NCBI GenBank assembly: GCA_965235415.1
Contig: CBDDXD010000001.1
Coordinates: 1 to 64,000 of the forward strand
Direction of reading: 5' to 3'
Length of the DNA stretch: 64,000 bases
Origin: Fontibacterium subtropicum
Lineage (GTDB): Bacteria; Pseudomonadota; Alphaproteobacteria; Pelagibacterales; Pelagibacteraceae
How positions within the stretch are numbered: position 1 is the first letter of the stretch; each line of letters opens with the position of its first letter. The notes below the pieces were generated by a model. That model was not told the DNA's origin. It made no database searches and was given only the letters and a program-made list of their open reading frames with translations. Shown in pieces: positions 34,560 to 43,952 of this stretch. The translations under genes were made by a program, and so were the position numbers.

Positions 34560-35941
34560 ACTCTTCCATAAACATCTTTTATACGAATAATATCGTCTTC
34601 TCCTAAATAGGTGCCTGTTTGAACTTCGATAATTTTTAAAATACTTTTTTGTCTATTCTCAATTCTATGAATTGCGCCTTGAGGAATAAAAATAGAATCC
34701 GATTTATGTAAAATTATTTTTTTTTTATTTAAAGTAACATTTGCTTTACCCTCAACAACAACCCAATTCTCAGATCTATATTTATGTTTCTGAAGACTGA
34801 GAATTGCTCCAGGTTTAACAACTAATTCTTTTACTTGAAAATTTTTTCCAACAAATATGTTCGTAAATTGTCCCCAGGGTCTTTGAGTGGTTGTGTGTTG
34901 ATCTGTAAGTTTTGGAAATTTTTTATGAATTATAGGATAAATATTTTTAAGATCATTATTTTTTAAATCTGAAAGAAAAAGAACATCATTATTATCAACA
35001 GCAAGTATATTTTTTAAATTACTGGCCACAATAGTTCTGCTGGAAGAAATATAAGAATTCTTAACTTTGTTCTTAAATATATTTCCTTTTATATAATTGT
35101 TATCTTTATCCTTCTTTTCAATTTCCCATTTTTGTATCCAACTACCCACATCTTTCCAATCACTTAAAAGTTTTGTGGAGAATACATTATTGGATTTTTC
35201 TAAAATAGCATGATCAAAAGAAATAGATTTTATTTTTGAATAATATTTATTTTCTAGTTCAACAATATTTTTTGTAAATTTTGCATTGATATAAGAATCA
35301 CAAACTTGCAATGCTAATTTAGTTTGCAAAACTGAAAATTCATTTAATAATGCTGATTTATTTGAGAGAAACATTCCTGAATTCCAAAGATAATTATTAT
35401 TTTTAATAAGTTTTTTTGCTCTACTTAAATTTGGCTTCTCAATAAATTTAATTACTTTGTTAAAATTTTTATTAATTTTTTTTGAATATAAATAACCGTA
35501 GCCAGTTTCTGGATAGTCAGGCTTAACACCAAAAATAAAAATTTTATACATATCTAAATGAAGAGAAAGTTTTTTTATTTGTCTTTGGAATACAATTTTT
35601 TTTTGAATTATGTGATCTGAAGAAATAATTAATATGGGTTGGTAAAAAGCTAAATCATCATCATTAATTGCTGCTAGAATTGCAGCTGCTGTATTTTTTT
35701 TATCAGGCTCAACAAAAATTTTACAATTTATATTTTTTGTTTCCTCTTTAATTTGATCTAAAAAATTAGAATTTGAGCAGATACTAATAGGATCAAAATT
35801 TATTCCTGAAACTCTATCTATTGCATGTTTTAATAAGCTTTTTCCATTAATTTTAATAAATTGTTTTGGATGTTTCTTTCTTGATTCAGGCCACAATCTG
35901 GTACCTTCACCACCACATAAAATAATAGGTTTAATTTTCAT
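34556..35941 (-). CDS. manC: Mannose-1-phosphate guanylyltransferase / mannose-6-phosphate isomerase
   Basis: A 461-residue bifunctional type II enzyme making GDP-mannose for surface polysaccharide. The N-terminal nucleotidyltransferase starts PIILCGGEGTRLWPESRKKHPKQF and has FIEKPNLSRAKK near 158 and LWNSGMFL. The C-terminal cupin (from about residue 345, TTQRPWGQFTNIFVG) carries the isomerase motif LSLQKHKYRSENWVVVEG. The AEC gene follows on the same strand, one base upstream; no other polysaccharide gene is adjacent. Confidence 0.93.
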   Translation of the reverse strand: MKIKPIILCGGEGTRLWPESRKKHPKQFIKINGKSLLKHAIDRVSGINFDPISICSNSNFLDQIKEETKNINCKIFVEPDKKNTAAAILAAINDDDLAFYQPILIISSDHIIQKKIVFQRQIKKLSLHLDMYKIFIFGVKPDYPETGYGYLYSKKINKNFNKVIKFIEKPNLSRAKKLIKNNNYLWNSGMFLSNKSALLNEFSVLQTKLALQVCDSYINAKFTKNIVELENKYYSKIKSISFDHAILEKSNNVFSTKLLSDWKDVGSWIQKWEIEKKDKDNNYIKGNIFKNKVKNSYISSSRTIVASNLKNILAVDNNDVLFLSDLKNNDLKNIYPIIHKKFPKLTDQHTTTQRPWGQFTNIFVGKNFQVKELVVKPGAILSLQKHKYRSENWVVVEGKANVTLNKKKIILHKSDSIFIPQGAIHRIENRQKSILKIIEVQTGTYLGEDDIIRIKDVYGRV

Positions 35942-36816
35942 TATAATAAAAATAACAAAATTATCGGTATAGAAATTGCAGAACCAATTGTTGATACAAA
36001 AACTGCGGTACCAATTTCTTGATGATAAGAATTGTTTTGAGCAGCAATTAAATAAGTTAATATAGCAGCTGGCATTGAAGCTTGTAATATAACAACTTTT
36101 GCAACGTTACCATCAAGTTTTAATAAATATACAACTAACAATCCAATAAGTGGACCTGAAATAAGTTTAAAAAAACCAAGGATAAATCCAATTTTTAATT
36201 TTTTAATATTAATTTTACTAAGCGAAATACCAAGTGATAATAAAACTAGAGGTATAACAAATCCTGATAAAATTTTTGTAATACTATTAAAAATATTAGG
36301 CATTTCTATTTTATAAAATAATACAATAAGAGAAAAAATTAATGATAATAAAACTGGGCTTAAAATTATTTTTTTTAAAGAATAAATCCCTGATGAAATT
36401 GCAGAATTTGCAGTGAAGTGGCTCACCATAACTATTGAAGCAAAACCAGCTGCTAACGCTAATCCTTCGTTTCCAAAAGCTAATAATGATAAAGGAATTC
36501 CCATATTCCCTGTATTTGGATGCATTAATGGAGTTGTTAATTTAATAGATGGAAGTTTAAAAATTTTTATTAATAAATAACCTGATAAAAAACCAATACT
36601 CAAAACTAAAAAAGCAGAAAGAAAAATTTGAAAGTATATATTTATAGTTAAATTAGATCTTGTTAATGAATCATAAATTAAACAAGGAAGTCCTATATTT
36701 GCTACCAGCTTAGTTACTGCAACAGGATTAAAATCTTTATTATATCTGTTCCATAAATAACCAATAAGAACTACAAAAATAACTGGAAGTATTATGTTTA
36801 AAATTGTTATAAACAA
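35941..36816 (-). CDS. AEC-family transporter (auxin efflux carrier-like)
   Basis: A 291-residue protein with about ten membrane helices. Conserved pieces include GYLWNRYNKDFNPVAVTKLVANIGLPCLIY near residue 20, MHPNTGNMGIPLSLLAFG near 105 and QASMPAAILTYLIAAQNN near 250. Bacterial AEC proteins move small carboxylates such as malonate; the substrate here cannot be read from the sequence. It lies between manC and ilvD with gaps of 0 and 7 bases. Confidence 0.82.
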   Translation of the reverse strand: MFITILNIILPVIFVVLIGYLWNRYNKDFNPVAVTKLVANIGLPCLIYDSLTRSNLTINIYFQIFLSAFLVLSIGFLSGYLLIKIFKLPSIKLTTPLMHPNTGNMGIPLSLLAFGNEGLALAAGFASIVMVSHFTANSAISSGIYSLKKIILSPVLLSLIFSLIVLFYKIEMPNIFNSITKILSGFVIPLVLLSLGISLSKINIKKLKIGFILGFFKLISGPLIGLLVVYLLKLDGNVAKVVILQASMPAAILTYLIAAQNNSYHQEIGTAVFVSTIGSAISIPIILLFLL

Positions 36817-36823
36817 ATATTCC

Positions 36824-38539
36824 TCAAATATCTGCGTAACAACTATTTTCTTTAAAACTACCTGGGTGTGTTACCGCGCCATCTTTTGAAGAACCAACAG
36901 ACTGAGCGTATTTCCAAAGAGTTCCTGATGTAAAATTAGGTTTAATGTTTTTCCAAGATTTTTTTCTTTTTTGTAACTCTGAATTAGAAATTTTAACATC
37001 TATAGTTCCTTTATTAGCATCAATAATTATTGTGTCTCCATTTTTTAATAATGCTATTGGACCACCATTAAATGCTTCGGGTCCAACATGCCCAACACAA
37101 AAGCCTCTAGTTGCTCCTGAAAATCTTCCATCAGTAATTAAAGCTACTTTTTCTCCCATTCCCTGACCATAAATAGCCGCTGTAGTCGAAAGCATTTCTC
37201 TCATTCCCGGGCCTCCTCTTGGTCCTTCGTATCTAATAACTATAACATCCCCTTCTTTATATTTTCGGTTTTGAACTGCTTTAAAAGCTTCTTCTTCACT
37301 ATTAAAGCATAAAGCTTTTCCTATAAACTTTAACGTTTTCATTCCAGCCACCTTAACAATTGCTCCTTCAGGCGCTAAATTTCCTTTTAGACCAACGACC
37401 CCTCCTGTTTTTGAAAGTGGTTTATTAAAAGGTCTCATAACATCTTGATTGTTATTAAATTTCACACTCTCTAAATTTTTTTTCATAGTTTCTCCTGTAA
37501 CGGTTAAACAATCACCATGTAAATAACCTCCGTCCAATAAAGTTTTAAGTAGCATTGGCACTCCACCAGCTTCGAACATATCTTTTGCAACATATTTTCC
37601 ACCCGGTTTTAAATCTGCTAAATAAGGAGTTTTTTTAAAAATCTTTGCTACATCCATAAGATCAAATTTTATTCCACATTCATTTGCAATTGCAGGAAGA
37701 TGAAGAGCAGCATTTGTGGAGCCCCCAGTAGCTGCAACAATAGTTGCAGCATTTTGTAATGATTTAAGTGTAACAATATCTCTTGGTCTAATATTTTTTT
37801 TTAATAAAGACATTACTGCTTTTCCACTTGCGTAGGCATATTTATCTCTTTCTTCATAAGGAGCAGGTGTTCCTGATGAATATGGCAAAGCCAACCCTAT
37901 AGCTTCAGACACACATGCCATTGTATTTGCTGTAAACTGTCCTCCACATGCACCAGCACTAGGACAAGCATTAATTTCTAATTCTTCTAAATCCTCATCT
38001 GACATCTGATTATTAGAATGCTTTCCAACAGCCTCAAAAACGTCAACTACTGTTACATCTCTGCCTTTATATTTTCCTGGCAATATAGATCCACCATAGA
38101 TAAAAACACTTGGTACATTTAGTCTACACATTGCCATCATTAATCCTGGCAAAGATTTATCACATCCAGCCAAACCAACTAATGCATCATAACAATGACC
38201 TCTAACTGTTAGCTCTGTTGAATCTGCAATAATTTCTCTAGATATTAAGGATGACTTCATTCCTTCATGACCCATTGCTATTCCGTCTGTAACTGTGATT
38301 GTACAAAATTCTCTAGGCGTTCCACTATTATCATACACTCCTTTTTTTGCTGATTGAGCTTGTCTCATTAAAGCAATGTTGCATGGAGCAGCTTCATTCC
38401 ATGTTGAAACAACACCGACGAATGGTTTTGCAATATCACTTTTTTTTAAATTCATTGCATAATAAAAAGACCTATGAGGAGCTCTGTCTGGACCTACGGT
38501 AGTATGTCGACTAGGTAATTTTGATTTATCAAATTTCAT
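36824..38539 (-). CDS. ilvD: Dihydroxy-acid dehydratase
   Basis: A 571-residue Fe-S enzyme forming 2-keto acids for Val, Leu and Ile. Cluster ligands are visible in GCDKSLPG (near residue 130) and CPSAGACGGQFTANTM (near 198). The C-terminal catalytic Ser is in DGRFSGATRGFCVGHVGPEA near 480. Full length and well conserved. Cofactor assembly may use erpA at 33.5 kb. The start follows valS by 2 bases in the same orientation. Confidence 0.96.
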   Translation of the reverse strand: MKFDKSKLPSRHTTVGPDRAPHRSFYYAMNLKKSDIAKPFVGVVSTWNEAAPCNIALMRQAQSAKKGVYDNSGTPREFCTITVTDGIAMGHEGMKSSLISREIIADSTELTVRGHCYDALVGLAGCDKSLPGLMMAMCRLNVPSVFIYGGSILPGKYKGRDVTVVDVFEAVGKHSNNQMSDEDLEELEINACPSAGACGGQFTANTMACVSEAIGLALPYSSGTPAPYEERDKYAYASGKAVMSLLKKNIRPRDIVTLKSLQNAATIVAATGGSTNAALHLPAIANECGIKFDLMDVAKIFKKTPYLADLKPGGKYVAKDMFEAGGVPMLLKTLLDGGYLHGDCLTVTGETMKKNLESVKFNNNQDVMRPFNKPLSKTGGVVGLKGNLAPEGAIVKVAGMKTLKFIGKALCFNSEEEAFKAVQNRKYKEGDVIVIRYEGPRGGPGMREMLSTTAAIYGQGMGEKVALITDGRFSGATRGFCVGHVGPEAFNGGPIALLKNGDTIIIDANKGTIDVKISNSELQKRKKSWKNIKPNFTSGTLWKYAQSVGSSKDGAVTHPGSFKENSCYADI

Positions 38540-38541
38540 AA

Positions 38542-41184
38542 TTAATTTTTAATAGATATTATACTTTCTAATTGATTTAAATCATTTAGTAATTTTTTTA
38601 AAATATCTTTTTCCTTATCAACTACATCTTTTGGAGCTTTATTGATGAAAGATTTATTAGAAAGTTTATTTTTTGTAGCGCTAATATTATTTTTTATTAA
38701 GTCTATTTTTGATTTTACTTTAATAATTTGATCTTTTAAGGAGATTTCTGTTGTAAATTTAACTAAAATTGCATCACCATCTAAATAAATTGGCAATATA
38801 TTTTCATTTCTTTCATCTTTTGTAAAATAATTTTCAACTCTAGAAATCTTTTTAAAAATTAAAGAATTCCTAAATAAAAAGTTTTTTTTATTTTCTGGCA
38901 AATGATCAATGCAAATATCGACAAAATTGCCAGGAGAAACTTGTAAAATAACTTTTGTAGATCTTATTAAACTAACAAGCTTAATTAGCCAATTAATCAA
39001 TTCAATATTCTGATTTTTAATTAACTTAATTTTGTCATCAGAAACAAAATTAATTAATGGGCTTTTTAATAAATCAGAAAATTTTAACTTATGCCATAAT
39101 TCTTCAGTAACAAAAGGGATAAACGGATGAAGTGTCAAAAGAATATTTGAAAATATAAATCCAAAAACTTTTTTGGTTTCTTTTATTTGATTTTGATTAT
39201 TTGAAAAAAAAATAGATTTTGAAAATTCTAAATACCAGTCACAAAATACATTCCAAACAAAATTATAAATAACTTTGGAAGCCTCATCAAACCTAAAATT
39301 TTTTATATGGTTATTAATGTTATTTTTAGAGTAAATGTATTCATTGACAATCCATTGATTGATTTCTAATTTTATTTCTTTACTATTAATTTTTACATCA
39401 AAGTTACATTTATTAAATTCACAGAATTTTGATACGTTCCAAATTTTAGTTAAAAAATTTCTATAACCTTTAACTCTTTCCTCTGAAAGTTTTACATCTC
39501 TGCCCGGTGAGGCCATCGACATTAAAGTAAATCTTAAAGCGTCAGCTCCATATTTTTTTATTAAATCCAAAGGATCAATAACATTCCCTTTTGATTTCGA
39601 CATTTTTTGACCATGCTCATCTCTAACTAATGCATGAATATAAACTTTATCAAATGGAACCTTTTTGGTTACAAAAAGTCCCATCATCATCATTCTAGCA
39701 ACCCAGAAAAATAAAATGTCAAATCCTGTTACTAAAACTGATGTTTTGTAAAATCTTTTAAGATTATAGGTTTTTTTTGGCCAACCTAAGCTTGCAAATG
39801 GCCATAAAGCAGATGAAAACCAAGTGTCTAAAACATTACTATCTTGATAAATAAGAGAATTTTTTTTTTTGTAAAATTTATCTGCTTGTTTTTGAGCATC
39901 ATTTTGGTCCTTTGCAGAAAAAACTTTTCCATCACTTCCATACCAAATAGGAATTTGATGACCCCACCAAATCTGCCTAGAAATGCACCAAGGTTTAATA
40001 TCTTTTAACCATAAATTATAAGTTTTTGTCCATGTCTCTGGAAAAAAAATAGTTTTTTTATTTTTTACAGCTCTTAATGCCTCCTTTGACATTTTTTTTA
40101 CATTTAAAAACCACTGATCTGTAATATAGGGTTCAATAATAGAATTTGATCTATCACCATAGGGAACGTTATGTTTTATTGTTTCTTCTTTTTCTAAAAC
40201 ATTAAGTGATTTTAAATCTTCTATTATTAATTTTCTCGCTACAAATCTATCAAGTCCCTGGTATTTTTTAGGACAATTTTTATTAAGCCTTCCATCAGTT
40301 TCTAAAATATTAATTTTTTTTAAGTCATGTCTTAATCCAACTTCATAATCATTAAAATCATGAGCCGGAGTAATTTTCACAGCTCCAGACCCTTGATTAG
40401 GATCAGCATAAAAATCTGTGATTATTTTAATCTGCTTATCTATAATTGGAATTTTTGCGTATTTATTTACTAATTTTTTATATCTTTTATCTTTAGGGTG
40501 GACTGCGATTGCGGAATCGGCAAATATTGTTTCCGGTCTTGTAGTAGCTATTGTTATAAAATCATCTTTATTTACATAATATTTAATATAGTAAAGTTTA
40601 CCCTCAATTTCTTTTTGTACTACTTCTAAATCTGAAATAGCAGTTTTTAATACAGGATCCCAATTGCATATTTTAAAATCTTTATAGATAAGTTTTTTTT
40701 TGTATAATTCTAAAAAAACTTTTATTACCGCCTCAGACATACTTTTATCCATAGTAAATCTAGTTTTTGACCAATCACATGATGAGCCTAGTTTTTTAAG
40801 TTGATTTATAATTAAATTTCCAGAATGTTCTTTCCAACCCCAAACCTCATTTAGAAATTTTTCTCTGCCTAATATGCTTTTAGATTTATTTTTTTCATTA
40901 AGTTTTTTTTCAACAACAAGTTCAGTTGCAATTCCAGCATGATCAGTTCCGGGCTGCCATAGTGTTTCATATCCTTTTAATCTATAAAATCTGACTAATA
41001 AATCTTGTATAGAATTATTAAGAGCATGCCCCATGTGTAAATTACCAGTTACATTGGGAGGAGGAATTACTATGGAAAAGTATTTTTTTTTATAATTTTT
41101 TTTTGGTTTAAATAATTTTTTACTTTCCCAAAAATTATAAATTTTATCTTCTATTTCTAAGTGATTATAATTTTCCTCTAACAT
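38542..41184 (-). CDS. valS: Valyl-tRNA synthetase
   Basis: Class I synthetase of 880 residues. The HIGH-like motif is in PPNVTGNLHMGHAL near residues 42-55. The editing domain spans about 185-340 (TTRPETIFADSAIAVHP), and KMSKSKGNVIDP is near residue 520. The C-terminal coiled coil (about 810-880) ends LNQLESIISIKN. It starts exactly where the methyltransferase gene ends. Confidence 0.96.
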   Translation of the reverse strand: MLEENYNHLEIEDKIYNFWESKKLFKPKKNYKKKYFSIVIPPPNVTGNLHMGHALNNSIQDLLVRFYRLKGYETLWQPGTDHAGIATELVVEKKLNEKNKSKSILGREKFLNEVWGWKEHSGNLIINQLKKLGSSCDWSKTRFTMDKSMSEAVIKVFLELYKKKLIYKDFKICNWDPVLKTAISDLEVVQKEIEGKLYYIKYYVNKDDFITIATTRPETIFADSAIAVHPKDKRYKKLVNKYAKIPIIDKQIKIITDFYADPNQGSGAVKITPAHDFNDYEVGLRHDLKKINILETDGRLNKNCPKKYQGLDRFVARKLIIEDLKSLNVLEKEETIKHNVPYGDRSNSIIEPYITDQWFLNVKKMSKEALRAVKNKKTIFFPETWTKTYNLWLKDIKPWCISRQIWWGHQIPIWYGSDGKVFSAKDQNDAQKQADKFYKKKNSLIYQDSNVLDTWFSSALWPFASLGWPKKTYNLKRFYKTSVLVTGFDILFFWVARMMMMGLFVTKKVPFDKVYIHALVRDEHGQKMSKSKGNVIDPLDLIKKYGADALRFTLMSMASPGRDVKLSEERVKGYRNFLTKIWNVSKFCEFNKCNFDVKINSKEIKLEINQWIVNEYIYSKNNINNHIKNFRFDEASKVIYNFVWNVFCDWYLEFSKSIFFSNNQNQIKETKKVFGFIFSNILLTLHPFIPFVTEELWHKLKFSDLLKSPLINFVSDDKIKLIKNQNIELINWLIKLVSLIRSTKVILQVSPGNFVDICIDHLPENKKNFLFRNSLIFKKISRVENYFTKDERNENILPIYLDGDAILVKFTTEISLKDQIIKVKSKIDLIKNNISATKNKLSNKSFINKAPKDVVDKEKDILKKLLNDLNQLESIISIKN

Positions 41185-41834
41185 TAAAAATTAAATTCTT
41201 CTTTATCTATATAATTAATTAAAATTGGTGCACTAGCATTCATAATTTTCAATTTTTCATAGCCATTTATTTTTTTATTAAAAAGATAAATACTTGAGTA
41301 GGATTGTTCTTTTAAAATGCAAACTAATTTTCCATTGATATTTAATTTATCAATCAAATTTATAGGATCTGCATTTACTGAACCATTTATAATAATTTTA
41401 TTAAATTTTAGGTTGGAAAGAATTAGTTGCCTATAATTAGAAAATAAAACATTAACATTTGTATAATTGTTATTTTTTATATTTTTAATTGTCAGATCAT
41501 ATATGTTTTTATCTTGTTCAATCGAGTAAACCAAATTAACCAAATTAGCTAATATAGAAGTTGTATAACCACCCCCAGAACCTATTTCTAAAACAATATC
41601 TGATAATTCTAGTTTTATAATATTTAAAAATTTAGCAAAGATGAGTGGTCTTAAAATAAAACTATATTTAGAAAATTTTATATGATCGTCTATATAAGAT
41701 AAGTTTTTAAGTGAGTCTGGCAAAAATTCTTCTTGGTGAACTTTCTGAAATGCAGCAATTAAGTTTTCATCTATAATATTATTAGGTCTTAATTGACCTT
41801 CAATCATATTTAATTTTCGAGTACTGTGTTGCAT
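41184..41834 (-). CDS. pcm: PIMT-like (protein-L-isoaspartate O-methyltransferase) protein
   Basis: A 216-residue SAM-dependent methyltransferase. The start RKLNMIEGQLRPNNIID and the SAM-binding VLEIGSGGGYTTSILANL (about residues 80-97) with YSIEQD match the alphaproteobacterial PIMT-like clade that usually lies upstream of tolC. Here valS follows instead. The catalytic loop typical of true repair methyltransferases is weakly kept (FILRPLIFAKFL), so activity on isoaspartyl residues is uncertain. Confidence 0.78.
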   Translation of the reverse strand: MQHSTRKLNMIEGQLRPNNIIDENLIAAFQKVHQEEFLPDSLKNLSYIDDHIKFSKYSFILRPLIFAKFLNIIKLELSDIVLEIGSGGGYTTSILANLVNLVYSIEQDKNIYDLTIKNIKNNNYTNVNVLFSNYRQLILSNLKFNKIIINGSVNADPINLIDKLNINGKLVCILKEQSYSSIYLFNKKINGYEKLKIMNASAPILINYIDKEEFNF

Positions 41835-41904
41835 AATATTTGCGAGTTTAGAAAACTAAATATATATACACGATAGCTATTAGAAAATAATACAGAAAAA
41901 ATAT

Positions 41905-41978
41905 GGCCACGTGGCGGAATGGTTACGCAGAGGACTGCAAATCCTTGTATCCCAGTTCGATTCTGGGCGTGGCCTCCA
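41905..41978 (+). tRNA. tRNA-Cys (GCA)
   Basis: A 74-base tRNA with encoded CCA. The acceptor GGCCACG pairs with CGTGGCC. The anticodon stem-loop GGA-CTGCAAA-TCC gives GCA. The T-arm is CCCAGTTCGATTCTGGG. Confidence 0.95.
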
Positions 41979-42022
41979 AATAAATATTGTTTTTAAAAAA
42001 AAAAATCGTATTGTATTTTTAT

Positions 42023-42098
42023 TCCCCGATAGCTCAGCTGGTAGAGCAGTTGACTGTTAATCAATTGGTCGCAGGTTCGAGTCCTGCTCGGGGAGCCA
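42023..42098 (+). tRNA. tRNA-Asn (GUU)
   Basis: A 76-base tRNA with encoded CCA, 44 bases after tRNA-Cys. The acceptor TCCCCGA pairs with TCGGGGA. The anticodon stem-loop TTGA-CTGTTAA-TCAA gives GUU. Cotranscription with tRNA-Cys is likely. Confidence 0.95.
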
Positions 42099-42105
42099 AA
42101 TAATT

Positions 42106-42456
42106 TTAAGCAGTTTTAGAAAGCTTTTTGTTTGAGTGTAAAATATTTAAAAGTTTTTCTTTTTCAACTTCAGATAATTTATTTACAAATGTTTCTAAAG
42201 AATTATCACTTTTCGTATGGGCATCTAAATTTTGAAAATCTTTAAAATCTTCAAAAAAATATTTTACAGGAACTTTTAAAAAATTAGCTAGTTGTAATAA
42301 TCTGCTAGAGCTTACTCCATTAGTTCCTTTTTCATATTTTTGAATTTGCTGAAATGTAACATTGATAGCTCTTGCTACTTGTGTTTGTGTAAGTCCAAGA
42401 GCAGATCTTCTAGCTCTTAACTGTTTTCCTAAATGTTGATTTAATTCTAGTGACAT
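42106..42456 (-). CDS. XRE-family transcriptional regulator
   Basis: A 116-residue DNA-binding protein. The helix-turn-helix (residues 10-65) reads LRARRSALGLTQTQVARAI then FQQIQKYEKGTNGVSSSRL, followed by LANFLKVPVKYFF, a pattern widely conserved in Alphaproteobacteria. A short acidic linker and helical tail follow. It diverges from the photolyase gene across 83 bases, so it may regulate itself and the 42.5-47.1 kb block. The target is not known. Confidence 0.9.
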   Translation of the reverse strand: MSLELNQHLGKQLRARRSALGLTQTQVARAINVTFQQIQKYEKGTNGVSSSRLLQLANFLKVPVKYFFEDFKDFQNLDAHTKSDNSLETFVNKLSEVEKEKLLNILHSNKKLSKTA

Positions 42457-42539
42457 TGATCCCTTTATTTAAATATTAAAATCTGATTAAACTTATTTTT
42501 AAATAATAAATCAAGTCATAAAATAAAAAATAATAAAAA

Positions 42540-43952
42540 ATGTCATGCTCATACCTTTGGTTAAAAGATGATTTTAGAATATCAAATAATCAAGCATTAC
42601 AAGCACTTATTGATGATGAAAATAAAAGAAAATGCGCTATTTATATTTACAATAGGGATTCATATCTACCTCGCGAAGCTCAACAATGGTGGCTTGCCAA
42701 ATCTTTAGAAATATTCAAAAAAAAATTAGAAAATTTAAATATTTCTCTTGACGTAATTCACGGAATAGAGACAAAAATTTTTAAAAAACTAATTAATTCT
42801 AAACCTTTTAATCGTATTTATTGGAATAAATCTTGCGATATTAATGAAAATATTATCGAAGAAAATGTAAAAAAAATCTTAAATGAGAGTAATATTATTT
42901 TTAAAGAATTTAAAGCTAATTTACTTAATCCTGTTGAGAAAATTAAAAAAGACGATGGAACTCCATTTAAAGTATTTACTCATTATTGGAAAAAAGCTGA
43001 ACAAATCTATTTAAAGAATAATCATAATTATAATGAAAAAATATATAAAAATTATAATAAAAATTCCAAAAAAGACGTAAATATTCAGTCAATATATCCC
43101 AAAAAAAATTGGTATAAAAAATTTGAAAAATATTGGGAACCAAGTGAAGAAAATGCAAAAAAAATATTAAATGATTTCATAAAAAATAGTATTGAAAAAT
43201 ACGCAATAAATAGAGACATTCCGTCAATTGAAGGTACTTCCAAATTATCTCCTTATTTGAAATTTGGACAAATTTCAGTTCATCAAATAATGCAAAAATG
43301 TTTAGAAATTAAAAATAAAAAAATTGGATATCGAAAATATATTAATGAAATTGGCTGGAGAGAATTTTCGCATTCTTTACTTCATAATTTCTCTACCATG
43401 CAATCAAATAATCTAAGAAAAGATTTTGATAATTTTAAATGGAATAAAAATGAAAAATTATTAATAAAATGGAAAAAAGGATTAACGGGATATCCGATAG
43501 TTGATGCAGGTATGAGAGAACTTTATGAAACTGGATGGATGCATAATAGAGTTAGAATGATTGTGGCCTCTTTTCTAGTTAAACATTTAAGAATTCATTG
43601 GCTCGAAGGTGAAAAATATTTTAGAGATACACTGCTAGATTTTAATTTAGCTAATAATGTTGCTGGGTGGCAGTGGGTTGCTGGAACGGGAGCTGATGCA
43701 GCTCCTTATTTTAGAATCTTTAATCCTATCTTGCAGGGAGAAAAATTTGATGCAAAGGGATATTACATTAAAAAATGGTGCCCTGAATTAAAAAATATAC
43801 CAGATAATTTTTTACATAAGCCTTGGGAAATGCCTAAAGAATTACAAAATAAAATAAATGTTATAATAGGAAAAAATTATCCCTTTCCAATAGTTAATCA
43901 TGAGGAAGCAAGAAACTCTGCTCTAAAAGCTTTTAAAGAATTAAGGAGATGA
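42540..43952 (+). CDS. phrB: Deoxyribodipyrimidine photolyase (class I)
   Basis: A 470-residue light-driven repair enzyme for cyclobutane dimers. The N-terminal antenna domain starts LWLKDDFRISNNQAL. The FAD-binding domain has YINEIGWREFSHSLLHNF near residue 265, GYPIVDAGMRELYETGWMHNRVRM near 320 and ANNVAGWQWVAGTGADAAPYF near 375. These residues match class I CPD photolyases rather than signalling cryptochromes. First gene of a four-gene operon; its end overlaps the next gene by 4 bases. Confidence 0.95.
   Translation: MSCSYLWLKDDFRISNNQALQALIDDENKRKCAIYIYNRDSYLPREAQQWWLAKSLEIFKKKLENLNISLDVIHGIETKIFKKLINSKPFNRIYWNKSCDINENIIEENVKKILNESNIIFKEFKANLLNPVEKIKKDDGTPFKVFTHYWKKAEQIYLKNNHNYNEKIYKNYNKNSKKDVNIQSIYPKKNWYKKFEKYWEPSEENAKKILNDFIKNSIEKYAINRDIPSIEGTSKLSPYLKFGQISVHQIMQKCLEIKNKKIGYRKYINEIGWREFSHSLLHNFSTMQSNNLRKDFDNFKWNKNEKLLIKWKKGLTGYPIVDAGMRELYETGWMHNRVRMIVASFLVKHLRIHWLEGEKYFRDTLLDFNLANNVAGWQWVAGTGADAAPYFRIFNPILQGEKFDAKGYYIKKWCPELKNIPDNFLHKPWEMPKELQNKINVIIGKNYPFPIVNHEEARNSALKAFKELRR

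Noticed and set aside
42106..42456. XRE protein as an antitoxin.
   Set aside because: It resembles the conserved alphaproteobacterial regulator and has no partner toxin gene beside it.
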